NCBI GenBank assembly: GCA_019425105.1
Contig: JAHYYD010000016.1
Coordinates: 1-15,599, forward strand
DNA length: 15,599 nucleotides
Source of the DNA: Actinomycetota bacterium
Lineage (GTDB): Bacteria; Actinomycetota; Actinomycetes; Actinomycetales; Actinomycetaceae
Direction: 5' to 3'
The notes beneath the pieces are model-generated. The model did not search any database and was not told where the DNA came from. It saw only the letters and a list, made by a program, of their open reading frames with translations. The position numbers and the translations under genes are program-made. Shown here in pieces: positions 1 to 7,048 of this stretch; the first letter of the stretch is position 1, and each line of letters opens with the position of its first letter.

Positions 1-11
1 TCGGAGGTTTC

Positions 12-1433
12 ATGAGCGCCACCATGGTGTCCGTGACCGTTATCGACTCCGATGGGGCCTCCGACTTCGCTGCTCCCACAGGGACCACGGTCGCAGGTTT
101 GTGCGCCATGCTGGCCATCGACCTCACCTTGCCGTCCGTGCGTATCTCCTACGCCGACGGGCGTCCCCTCGACGGTGCTGCGGTCCTCGGCCGCGACCTG
201 CCCGCCGGGTCGACGATCGCCCTGTCCAGCCGGGTCCTGTCCGCCCGCCAGCTCAACGAGGCCTCGGAGCGCTACGAGAATCAGTGGCTCTCCCCCACCC
301 TCGCCCTGGTCGGCCTATGCTTCCTCCTCATTGGCGCGGTCTCCTCACTGTGCCTGCTGCCCATGATGGGCGACGCGGCGCTCAGTGGGCTCGCCCACAG
401 GGAGGACGGACCCGCCTGGGCGCTCGCGGCCTCGTCGATCCCCACGTGGGCGCGCGGAGTATGCGCCCTGGTGTGCTGCGCGGTTGCGATCATTCCGCTG
501 TTTGCCTCGCGCAGGCTGCGCTCGATGTCCCTCCTGCTCCTCCTGATGCCGGCGCTCGCGGGTTACAGCGCCATCGGCTTCGTGTCGATGGCGGGTATCC
601 ATGCCCTCTCGCTCGCGCCCGTTGTCGGGGTGTGGGTGGCCCTCGTCGTGTCCCTGGCGGTGCTCTCGCTGACGAACACGCCCACGGCGCTCAGTGCCAT
701 GATGGCGTGGCTCGGGGCGACCGTCCTCGTGACGATTGGCGCCTACCCGTTCTTCCACCTGATTAACATTGCGCCGCTCGCGTTGGCCCTGGGTGTGTTC
801 CTGTTCCTCATGGCCCCGCGCTTCGCGTTGCGCGTGCCCGACAGTCAGCTGATCGATGCGGCGGCGGTGCAAACGATTGCCTCGCGTATCCGCCAGCCTA
901 TGATGGTCCCTCCCACGCCGGTGACCGGTGGGCGCATGAAGACGGCGATCGGACACACCGATGCCCGCTACACGCTGCTGCTGACCGCCTCGACGTTGTT
1001 CACCCTCGCGGGTGGTATCCCCCTCGCTCGCACGGTGATGCCAACGGTGGCCATGGGCCGAGGCATCGGCGGTTTCGTGATGGTCATCGCGGCCGTGGTG
1101 ACCCTGTTAACGGCGCCGAGGGGCGCCCGCACGCCGATGGGGAGGGTCCTGCCGCGCATTGGTGCCGCCGGCATCGGGTGTGCCTTCCTCTTTGGTGCCT
1201 GGGTGAAGTCCTGGGCGGTCGGCGCGCAGATCTATCCCGTCCTGCCCGTGTGCGTCCTCGTTCTGACGGGCATCGCGCTGGTGGCCTGGATGACGCTGTA
1301 TGAGCCCAAGGGACATGCCGCACTGATCGGCACGATCCTCGACTTCGTGCAGTCGTTCTGTATTTTTGCACTTCTCCCCGCGGCGATTTTCTCCTCGGGT
1401 CTCTTCGAGTTTGCTTGGAGGGCGATCCTGTAA
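12..1433 (+). CDS. eccD: EccD-like type VII secretion integral membrane protein (first of two)
   Basis: The 473-residue product has a soluble N-terminal domain (about residues 4-74) that reads as a ubiquitin-like fold, as in YukD and the EccD head. About eleven hydrophobic segments follow, starting near residue 94 and running to the C-terminus. That head-plus-multi-pass layout and the length match EccD, which forms the large membrane vestibule of the ESX channel. The ATG is preceded by GGAGG at bases 3-7, a good ribosome binding site. The gene overlaps the RDD-FHA gene by one base (TAATG), so the two are probably co-translated. It is more divergent than the second EccD at 4232: I do not see the acidic YDD-type motif that follows the head there. 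The first bases of the window do not show what lies upstream; EccC would be a natural neighbour. Family assignment rests on architecture, not on a computed alignment. Confidence 0.8.
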   Translation: MSATMVSVTVIDSDGASDFAAPTGTTVAGLCAMLAIDLTLPSVRISYADGRPLDGAAVLGRDLPAGSTIALSSRVLSARQLNEASERYENQWLSPTLALVGLCFLLIGAVSSLCLLPMMGDAALSGLAHREDGPAWALAASSIPTWARGVCALVCCAVAIIPLFASRRLRSMSLLLLLMPALAGYSAIGFVSMAGIHALSLAPVVGVWVALVVSLAVLSLTNTPTALSAMMAWLGATVLVTIGAYPFFHLINIAPLALALGVFLFLMAPRFALRVPDSQLIDAAAVQTIASRIRQPMMVPPTPVTGGRMKTAIGHTDARYTLLLTASTLFTLAGGIPLARTVMPTVAMGRGIGGFVMVIAAVVTLLTAPRGARTPMGRVLPRIGAAGIGCAFLFGAWVKSWAVGAQIYPVLPVCVLVLTGIALVAWMTLYEPKGHAALIGTILDFVQSFCIFALLPAAIFSSGLFEFAWRAIL

Positions 1434-2914
1434 TGGGTGATACCACGAAGACTCCTTTCGCCCGCGCGACCGCTTCGCGGCTCGTCGGCGCGTACGTCAT
1501 CGATCTGCTGGTCCTCGGGGCGCTGGTGGGGGTGACGTGGTTCGTCTATTTCACGCCGGTGACGGTCAGTCTGATCATCGCCGAGGCCGTGGTTGCCTCC
1601 GGCGTCATGCTGGGGGTGTCGGGGCGGACCCCGGGTATGGCCCTCATGCGCGTGTGCCTCATTCGAGACGAGGATGACGCCCAGACTCCTTCGCTGGGAG
1701 CGGCCATGGGCTACACGGCCTTGAGTGCGCTGCTTCAGGTGACGGTTGTGGGTCTGCTGGCCTCGTACGCGATGGTCCATGATGGGCGCACGTGGCTCAA
1801 TGGGCCCACGCATACGCGTTTCGTCGACCTGCGCAAACATGCGGCCCTCGCTGCGGGTCCCGGACAGGCGGTGGATCATCCCCGCCCCGGCCAGGCACCC
1901 AGCGGCTTCGAAGGCGTGCAGGCAGGAGCAGGTCAGTGGGATGCGCCGAGTGCCCCGCTGACTCCCGTTCCTTCGTCCGTGCCCGACTACTCGGCTCCCG
2001 GTCAGCGAGCGAACGATCCCTACAGTGCGCCAGTGGCGCCGAGTGTTCCCGCGGTTCCGGCTGCGCCCGCTGCTGCGCAGGTTCCGGCGGTGCCGCTCCC
2101 GTCCGCGCCGAGCGTGCCCGCGGTTCCGGCTGCGCCCGCTGTTCCGGCTGCGCCCGCTGCCGCGCAGGTTCCGGCGGCACCGCTCCCGTCCGCGCCCGCC
2201 GTTCACGAGCCCACGCAGTTCGATGCACTCCTCGCACCACCTCAGGGCGCGCCCGAGGCTCATCGTCCGGCACCCCAGCGGCCCACGCCCGCACAGGTGC
2301 CAGCCCAGCAGCCCCCGGCGGTGCCTGCGCCCTCCGCGTCGCCCGCGCCCTCCGCGTCGTCCGCGCCCCAGGACGGCTGGGGTGGGCCCACGCGCCAGGA
2401 ACCCGCTCAGCCCCCGTTCTCTGCTCCGGTGCAGTACCAGGCCCCGGCCTCGGGCGTGCCTGGACCGCCGCCGAGTCGTCGCGACGTGCAGGCTGCCCAG
2501 CGCGCCGCCGCCCAGGGGCAGTGGGGAGGTGCCGGCCAGTCCCAGTGGGGTGCGCCTGCGACGCCGCCGCGTGCGCAGCTCCTGTGGCTCATTTTCGACT
2601 CGGGCCAGCGTGAGCTTATCGACATGCCGCTGACCCTGGGTCGGGCGCCTGCAGCCGCCGAAGGGTCGCGCGCTGTCGTCGTTCCCGATACGACGGTGTC
2701 CCTGTCGCGCACGCACATGCGCGTGGGTCCCACAGCAAGTGGGGCGTGGATTGAGGACTCGTTCTCCGCGAACGGCACGCAGATCCGTACCCCCGACGGG
2801 CGTATCACCGCGTTGACCGGCGGTCAGGCCGTTGAGGTCCCTGCGGGCACCGAGATTCTCATGGGTGAACGTCGCGCCACGATCGTCCACGCTGACGCGG
2901 ATTCTGTTCGCTGA
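1433..2914 (+). CDS. RDD-family membrane protein with C-terminal FHA domain
   Basis: The product has 493 residues from the ATG at 1433, which overlaps the preceding TAA by one base and has GGAGGG at 1417-1422. A TTG six codons upstream is open but sits on that ribosome binding site. Residues about 10-135 are RDD-like: Arg16 and Asp24 in ASRLVGAYVIDLL, a GRTPGM motif near 64-69, and three hydrophobic stretches (about 22-41, 43-63, 98-115). Residues about 140-380 are a Pro/Ala/Gln-rich, presumably disordered linker. Residues about 380-493 form a forkhead-associated domain with the expected GR (403-404), SxxH (Ser425, His428) and NGT (447-449) signatures. FHA domains bind phosphothreonine peptides, so this is probably a membrane-tethered, cytosolic phospho-sensor or scaffold for the secretion machine. 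The partner kinase and the exact role are not visible. A terminator lies about 185 bases downstream. Confidence 0.85.
   Translation: MGDTTKTPFARATASRLVGAYVIDLLVLGALVGVTWFVYFTPVTVSLIIAEAVVASGVMLGVSGRTPGMALMRVCLIRDEDDAQTPSLGAAMGYTALSALLQVTVVGLLASYAMVHDGRTWLNGPTHTRFVDLRKHAALAAGPGQAVDHPRPGQAPSGFEGVQAGAGQWDAPSAPLTPVPSSVPDYSAPGQRANDPYSAPVAPSVPAVPAAPAAAQVPAVPLPSAPSVPAVPAAPAVPAAPAAAQVPAAPLPSAPAVHEPTQFDALLAPPQGAPEAHRPAPQRPTPAQVPAQQPPAVPAPSASPAPSASSAPQDGWGGPTRQEPAQPPFSAPVQYQAPASGVPGPPPSRRDVQAAQRAAAQGQWGGAGQSQWGAPATPPRAQLLWLIFDSGQRELIDMPLTLGRAPAAAEGSRAVVVPDTTVSLSRTHMRVGPTASGAWIEDSFSANGTQIRTPDGRITALTGGQAVEVPAGTEILMGERRATIVHADADSVR
2048..2200 (+). repeat. Imperfect tandem duplication in the Pro/Ala linker
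   Basis: A block beginning cccgcggttccggctgcgcc at 2048 is repeated from 2117. The second copy carries an extra internal 18-base duplication (gttccggctgcgcccgct). In protein this gives two copies of a VPAVPAAP...AAQVPA.PLPSAP segment. It is in frame and only changes linker length, which suggests slippage-driven length variation between RDD and FHA. Confidence 0.7.
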
Positions 2915-2942
2915 CTCGAATGACGCGTCCCGGTCTCAGTCT

Positions 2943-3050
2943 CGGCTCTGGCCCCGTGCCCTGTACGCGGCTCTGACCCCGGGGCCTGTACGCGGCTCTG
3001 ACCCTGCGCCCTGCACGCTGCTCTGACCCCGTGCCCTGCACACGGCTCTG
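2943..3050. repeat. 25-base tandem repeat, about 4.3 copies
   Basis: Units start at 2943, 2968, 2993, 3018 and 3043 (partial). Each begins c(g/t)gctctg, continues with a C-rich middle (ccccgtgccctg in copies 1 and 4) and ends (t/c)ac(g/a). Copies differ at a few positions. The 25-base period is not a multiple of three, so this is not a peptide repeat. It lies in the 3' untranslated part of the RDD-FHA transcript, before the terminator at 3099. Confidence 0.85.
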
Positions 3051-3098
3051 ATCGCGGTCGTGAGTGTCTGAGTTTGTTCAGTCGGATGCGTCCCGCCG

Positions 3099-3127
3099 CC
3101 GTCCCCTTCGAAGGAAGGGGCGGTTTT
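3099..3127 (+). terminator. Rho-independent terminator after the RDD-FHA gene
   Basis: The arms are CCCCTTC (3103-3109) and GAAGGGG (3114-3120) around a four-base loop. Beyond a single bulged T the stem continues with CCG/CGG (3099-3101 with 3121-3123). TTTT follows at 3124-3127. Stem, tight loop and T-run on the + strand fit an intrinsic terminator for the upstream + strand genes. Confidence 0.75.
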
Positions 3128-3270
3128 CTGCTGCCCGGCACATAGTCAATTCAACCGGACGGAAAATTACGCCGGGCATGTCCGAAGTTGATCCAGCGGT
3201 CGAGCATTCGCGCAGTGCACGCACCGAACACCGGATGTGAGTAAACGCGGGCCCGGCAAGACGGGCACAC

Positions 3271-3360
3271 GAGAAACAGCGCACATGGCACAGCGCGCAC
3301 GAGAAATAGCGCACATGGCACAGCGCGCACGAGAAATAGCGCACATGACACAGCGCGCAT
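3271..3360. repeat. 30-base tandem repeat, three copies
   Basis: Copies occupy 3271-3300, 3301-3330 and 3331-3360. Each begins gagaaa(c/t)agcgcacatg and ends acagcgcgca(c/t). Only three positions vary (one C/T near the start, one G/A in the middle, the final C/T). A partial unit (gggcacac) precedes copy 1. The array lies just beyond the - strand terminator, so it is probably outside both transcripts. No spacers are present. Confidence 0.9.
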
Positions 3361-3362
3361 GG

Positions 3363-3400
3363 AAAAGGGGAGGGCCGCCCCACATGGAACGGCCCTCCCC
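3363..3400 (-). terminator. Rho-independent terminator for the WXG100 genes
   Basis: A perfect 11-base inverted repeat has ggggagggccg at 3367-3377 and cggccctcccc at 3390-3400, with a 12-base loop. On the - strand it is followed by TTTT (complement of aaaa at 3363-3366). It lies about 20 bases after the stop of the last - strand gene. A smaller hairpin, gagcgc-tag-gcgctc, sits at 3402-3416 just before it in the direction of transcription. Confidence 0.9.
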
Positions 3401-3422
3401 AGAGCGCTAGGCGCTCATGCTC

Positions 3423-3704
3423 TCAGAAACGGGCAGCGTTGGACTGGTCCGTCGTCTGGTAGTTGGAGCGAGCGGCGTCGACAGCGCTGGAGGTGCGGTT
3501 CAGCACGTCCTTCAGGCCCGCGAGGCCCTGGTTCCAACGACGCTGAGCATCGTCGTAGGCTTCCTGGGTCTGGCCTTCCCACGAGGAACGCAGCTGGTTC
3601 AGCGTCTGCTCGAGGTCGTCGAGGCAGTTCTGCAGGTTATTGGCACCGGTTGTGATGTCAGCGGCGGCGGCGTCAAGCGCGGCGTAGTTTACCTGGAAAT
3701 CCAT
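3423..3704 (-). CDS. WXG100-family secreted protein (EsxA/EsxB-like), with YxxxD motif
   Basis: This 93-residue product has the usual WXG100 size. It is a predicted helix-turn-helix hairpin with the W-x-G turn at Trp42-Glu43-Gly44 (SSWEGQ). The C-terminal flank carries Tyr82-x-x-x-Asp86 (YQTTD), the general secretion signal recognised by the ESX machinery on one partner of the dimer. The ATG has AGGAG (complement of ctcct at 3711-3715) six to seven bases upstream. It is the second gene of a - strand pair, 26 bases after the other WXG100 gene, so the two probably form a heterodimer secreted together. A strong terminator follows. It is the better candidate for the partner that engages EccC, which is not in this window. 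No Cys is expected in the fold, but one is present (Cys27). Confidence 0.93.
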   Translation of the reverse strand: MDFQVNYAALDAAAADITTGANNLQNCLDDLEQTLNQLRSSWEGQTQEAYDDAQRRWNQGLAGLKDVLNRTSSAVDAARSNYQTTDQSNAARF

Positions 3705-3730
3705 GTCAGTCTCCTAATCTACCTAATCTC

Positions 3731-4036
3731 TCACAGTCCGCCGAGCAGGTTGGAGAACGAGTTCTCGGTCTCCGACTCGTTGGCTTCCATCGACGAATCA
3801 GTGGCGCGCAGGTTATCTGCGAGGTCCTGAAGGGCCTGGTTAACCTTTGCGGCGTTTTCCTGCCACTGAGCCATCAGCATCGTGAACTGCGCCGACGCGG
3901 AACCCTGCCAAGAGCTGCCGATGGTCGACAGGTCGCCCTCGAGGCGCTTGAGGTGGCTGTCGATGTCGGCCTTGGTGGACTCAACTGCCGAGAAGCCCTG
4001 CTTCAGGGCGCCTTCTGCGGCCCTCTGGTCTGCCAT
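3731..4036 (-). CDS. WXG100-family secreted protein, partner of the adjacent gene
   Basis: The product has 101 residues from the ATG at 4036 (MADQRAAEG). That start is chosen because GGAGG (complement of acctcc at 4041-4046) lies just upstream. The frame stays open for 25 more codons, but those give an ordinary unstructured sequence and would place the ribosome binding site inside the gene. The W-x-G turn is Trp43-Gln44-Gly45 (SSWQGS), between two predicted helices. No clear YxxxD is present at the C-terminus, which ends acidic and then SNLLGGL. That fits the usual arrangement in which only one dimer partner carries the secretion signal. It is first in the - strand pair and is transcribed away from eccD. 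Substrates of this class are exported by the ESX channel and often act as core components as well. Confidence 0.92.
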   Translation of the reverse strand: MADQRAAEGALKQGFSAVESTKADIDSHLKRLEGDLSTIGSSWQGSASAQFTMLMAQWQENAAKVNQALQDLADNLRATDSSMEANESETENSFSNLLGGL

Positions 4037-4231
4037 GTGAACCTCCATTTGTATGAGTGGACTCTCCCGCGGGGATGCGTGAGAGCATGGGGACACATGA
4101 ATACTAACCATGTTTTCACGATTATTTTTGATGTTACGGAAAAATCATGACAAAACCTGACCGAGAATCTAGACTTACAGGGTTGTGTCGTGTAGTTAGA
4201 ATCCCCATCACGCGGCAAACGGGAGGACCAT
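4037..4231. promoter_or_regulatory. Divergent promoter region between the WXG100 pair and eccD-eccB-mycP
   Basis: This is the most AT-rich stretch of the window and separates two divergent units. For the + strand, CTTACA (4174-4179) and TAGAAT (4197-4202), spaced 17 bases, make a plausible sigma-70-like promoter about 30 bases before the ATG at 4232. GGGAGG at 4221-4226 is the ribosome binding site. For the - strand I see AT-rich sequence at about 4100-4145 (for example TAGTAT read on that strand at 4101-4106) but no convincing -35 and -10 pair. Because the two directions share the region, the WXG100 genes may be tuned separately from the machinery. Confidence 0.55.
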
Positions 4232-5593
4232 ATGGCAACGAAAACATCTCGAGGAGTGGCGCTGATTCCGCTCACGATTACCTATGGCGTTGATCGCAGT
4301 GACGTGACGATTCCGCAGTCGATCCCTCTCGTGGAGCTGTTGCCTGGAATGGTTGAAACCGTTGGTGCTTTCACTGATCAGCCGACAAATGATGGCTTCT
4401 CGGTGAGGACCGCGTCAGGTCGTCTGCTGGACCAGTCGAAGTCGCTGTCCGCCCAGGGTGTGCGTGCTGGAGCCGCCCTCACGCTCGAGCCTCTTGGTGA
4501 AGGCGCTGCCGACATGGTCTACGACGACCTCACTGAAGCGGTGGGTCAAATCGTCGAACGAGTGTCCACTCCTTGGACACGTGATGATGCTCATATTCTT
4601 GCTGCGCTGTCTGCCGCTGCCCTCATTTTCGTTGCCGCCCTCCTCCTGGCGACCACGCCCCCGGATGCCCTCGCATCCTTGGACCCCCAGCGCATCACGC
4701 TGCTCAACCGTGTCTATGGCGTCATCGGCATCATTGCCGCCCTCCTCGTCACCGGCACGTCGGCTGTCGTCACGCGTCAGAGCCCCCGGCCCAGCGGCAT
4801 CGCGCTGGCGCACACAGTGCCCCTTCTGACCTGCGCATCCGCGCTTCGTCTCACGCAGAGCCAGTGGGACACAGCCGGGTGGATCTGGATCGGTGTCGGC
4901 CTCCTTGTCGGCTCGCTCGCGATCCTCACACTGCCCAAGCGTTACCGCATCTCGATCGTGGCGCCCCTCGTCCTCGGTACCGTGATAGCGACGACGGGTC
5001 TCCTGGTCTCTCTCGGTTCCCTCTCACAGGTCGGCGTCTCCGCTGCCCTCTTCGCTTTCATTGTCGTCCTCCTCCAGATCGCGCCGTGGATTGCCCTGGC
5101 ACACATTCCCGTGCGCATCCTCGACGCGAACACGACCGAGCAGATTCCCGCCCAAACGATCACCGACCAGGTCGGCACTTCCTTCGTCTTCGTCGTCGCC
5201 TTGCGCGCGGGCGGGGCGTTGGCAGCGATTTTCCTCGCGGTCTCGTTGATGAGCGCGCCCGGCACACGTTCAGTGCTCCTCCCGTTGATCCTCGTCTTCC
5301 TCGGATCGATCTCCCTGATCCTCCAAACCCGCTCGATTCGCTCGCGCGTGGAGGTCCTCCTCGGTGTTCTCACGGGTCTGGTGACGATCCTGATCACCGC
5401 GAGCCTCGCCACCCGCGCGGAACCAACGATGCTGGCATGGGTGGCCCTCACAGCGATTGCGGCGGCCCTCGTGCTCGTCATCACGAACGTCGTCGGGCCT
5501 CGTGCGCGTCCGCACCTGACGCGACTCGCCGACACTATCTCGGTGCTGTCACTGTTTGCCCTGATTCCCCTGGCCGTCTACATGTGGGGCTGA
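4232..5593 (+). CDS. eccD: EccD, type VII secretion integral membrane protein (second copy)
   Basis: The product has 453 residues. About residues 10-88 form a ubiquitin-like head (starts ALIPLTITYG, ends GAALTLEPLG). The VYDDLTEAV segment at 96-104 resembles the conserved region linking the EccD head to the membrane part, and PW (114-115) precedes the first helix. About eleven hydrophobic segments run from residue 121 to the C-terminal VYMWG. EccD forms dimers that surround the channel in ESX complexes. The ATG has GGGAGG five bases upstream, and eccB starts three bases after the stop. This copy looks closer to canonical EccD than the one at 12. Two EccD-type genes in one locus raise the possibility of a heteromeric vestibule. 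Confidence 0.9.
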   Translation: MATKTSRGVALIPLTITYGVDRSDVTIPQSIPLVELLPGMVETVGAFTDQPTNDGFSVRTASGRLLDQSKSLSAQGVRAGAALTLEPLGEGAADMVYDDLTEAVGQIVERVSTPWTRDDAHILAALSAAALIFVAALLLATTPPDALASLDPQRITLLNRVYGVIGIIAALLVTGTSAVVTRQSPRPSGIALAHTVPLLTCASALRLTQSQWDTAGWIWIGVGLLVGSLAILTLPKRYRISIVAPLVLGTVIATTGLLVSLGSLSQVGVSAALFAFIVVLLQIAPWIALAHIPVRILDANTTEQIPAQTITDQVGTSFVFVVALRAGGALAAIFLAVSLMSAPGTRSVLLPLILVFLGSISLILQTRSIRSRVEVLLGVLTGLVTILITASLATRAEPTMLAWVALTAIAAALVLVITNVVGPRARPHLTRLADTISVLSLFALIPLAVYMWG

Positions 5594-5596
5594 GCT

Positions 5597-7048
5597 ATGC
5601 CGACCAGTAAAGATATCCTCGAAGCCCAACGCTTCAACCGAAACCGCCTGATCACCGCCTTTACGTCGGGTACCCCTGGCGGTCGCGAGGTCGACACTCC
5701 CTCCCCGGTGCGTCCTCTCATCGTCGGCGCCGTCGTCGCCATCATTGTGTGTGTCATCGGCATCGCCCTGCGGAGCTTCGCGGCCAAACCAGACCTGACG
5801 GACGCTAACTACAAGCTGGTCGACGTCAAGGACACGGGCGCGCGCTACCTGTCAGTGAACGGCGTGCTACACCCGATCAGCAACGTGACGACCGCGAAGC
5901 TCCTCGCGGGAGACTCCGGCCTGACGATCGTCAGCGCCAGTGCCTCGTCCCTTAAGGACACTCCACGCGGCGCCCAGATCGGCCTGCCCGGCGTCCCAGA
6001 CGACGTGCCTGCATCCGCAGACCTGGCCTCGACGTGGCTCTCCTGCGACCTGCCGACCAGTTACCACACGTGGATCGCCCAGGACCTGCCGGCGGATAAC
6101 TTCCCGCTGCAGCCCGCCACCGCGGCCCTCGTGCAGGCGGTGGGCAGCGAGGACAAGTACTTCATCGATGCGAAGACCCACAAGAAGTACCTTATTGACG
6201 CCTCCGTGAGCCGCCTGGGCGACTGGGTCCTGTCCTTCCAGAACAGGACGGCGTACCCGATCATCGTCGAACCCGAGTGGCTCGACCTCTTCCCCTCCGG
6301 CACTCGTCTGAAGCCGTGGAGCTACAGCGACATCCCCAACGCTGGCGAGCCTGCGAGGAATCTGCCGGGCCCACTCAAGAATGAGAACCTGACGATCGGC
6401 ACGGTCGTCGAGCAGATCAATTCCAATGGCGAGGTCCTCAACTCCTATCTGGTCATCAACGACTCCGATTTGGCTGTCTTCAATTCGACTGCGGCCAAGC
6501 TCTACCAGGACGCACCGAAGGTCGAGCAGTATCCGACGGAAATGTTCAAGGACGTCGCGCCCGTGCAGGCCGACTTCATCGGCGAGGACTGGCCCGCCGT
6601 CGATGACTTCGCGAACCCGGAGTGGAAGGATGACAAGCTTGACGCGGCCAGCCGCACCGTCCTGTGCACCAAGATGGACACGAAGGACAAGACTGTTCCA
6701 CAATTTGGCCTGTACACAATGAAGGAACAACGTGCTATCCAGGCCTCCTACGACGCCGAATCGGTCTCTGCGACGGGTGGTCCGACGACGTCGCGCACGG
6801 TCACGGTGGCCGGCGGTTCCGGGGTCGTCGCGGCGCTGACGGCGGGCGGTGGCGATGCTGGTGCCTACGTTTTCATTTCGGATATGGGGTACCGACATTC
6901 GCTTGGCGATGCTCCCGCCATCTCGCTCAAGGCCCTCGGGTGGACATCGGATGACGTTGCGATGATCCCGCAGGCGTGGGGCAATATCGTTCCCCCCGGA
7001 TCGGAGTTGACGCCTCAGGCGGCTGCTACCTCAGCGGGGCTGTCGTGA
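5597..7048 (+). CDS. eccB: EccB, type VII secretion protein
   Basis: The product has 483 residues, the usual EccB length. A short cytosolic head (LEAQRFNRNRLITAF near 8-22) precedes one transmembrane helix (about 39-60) and a large extracytoplasmic part. Family-typical features include RYLSVNGVLHPISNVTTAKLL (about 83-103), a GLPGVPDD loop (129-136), and a Cys pair, Cys150 and Cys357, that would form the conserved disulfide. Toward the end come VFISDMGYRHSL and a Pro-rich segment ending in ELTPQAA. EccB is a core subunit of the inner-membrane ESX complex whose periplasmic domains dimerise above the pore. The start lies three bases after the eccD stop with only a weak purine-rich sequence, so translation is probably coupled. 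The 3' end overlaps mycP by four bases (GTGA). Confidence 0.93.
   Translation: MPTSKDILEAQRFNRNRLITAFTSGTPGGREVDTPSPVRPLIVGAVVAIIVCVIGIALRSFAAKPDLTDANYKLVDVKDTGARYLSVNGVLHPISNVTTAKLLAGDSGLTIVSASASSLKDTPRGAQIGLPGVPDDVPASADLASTWLSCDLPTSYHTWIAQDLPADNFPLQPATAALVQAVGSEDKYFIDAKTHKKYLIDASVSRLGDWVLSFQNRTAYPIIVEPEWLDLFPSGTRLKPWSYSDIPNAGEPARNLPGPLKNENLTIGTVVEQINSNGEVLNSYLVINDSDLAVFNSTAAKLYQDAPKVEQYPTEMFKDVAPVQADFIGEDWPAVDDFANPEWKDDKLDAASRTVLCTKMDTKDKTVPQFGLYTMKEQRAIQASYDAESVSATGGPTTSRTVTVAGGSGVVAALTAGGGDAGAYVFISDMGYRHSLGDAPAISLKALGWTSDDVAMIPQAWGNIVPPGSELTPQAAATSAGLS

Larger units (their letters stand above)
2915..3422. other. Convergent intergenic region with two minisatellites and two terminators
   Basis: No credible gene lies in these 508 bases between the RDD-FHA gene (+) and the first WXG100 gene (-). 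From left to right it contains a 25-base tandem repeat, a + strand terminator, about 140 bases (3128-3270) in which I see no clear structure, a 30-base tandem repeat, and a - strand terminator. Short open frames exist here but are repeat-driven and have no convincing ribosome binding site. Confidence 0.75.

Noticed and set aside
1415..1432. TTG start for the RDD-FHA gene
   Set aside because: It overlaps the ribosome binding site and the ATG at 1433 has the proper spacing.
1232..2890. Long open frame on the - strand (552 codons)
   Set aside because: It is antisense to EccD and RDD-FHA, has Arg/Gly-rich low-complexity content typical of GC-rich shadows, and the + strand frame has clear domains.
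3271..3360. CRISPR array
   Set aside because: The 30-base units are directly adjacent with no spacers, only three copies exist and no cas genes are near.
3151..3385. Small repeat peptides on the - strand (Cys/Ala/Leu/Val repeats)
   Set aside because: The 30-base period keeps all three - strand frames open, so openness carries no weight. There is no ribosome binding site and the region lies beyond the WXG100 terminator.
4037..4111. Upstream start for the second WXG100 gene
   Set aside because: It would place the strong GGAGG inside the gene and add 25 residues foreign to the WXG100 fold.
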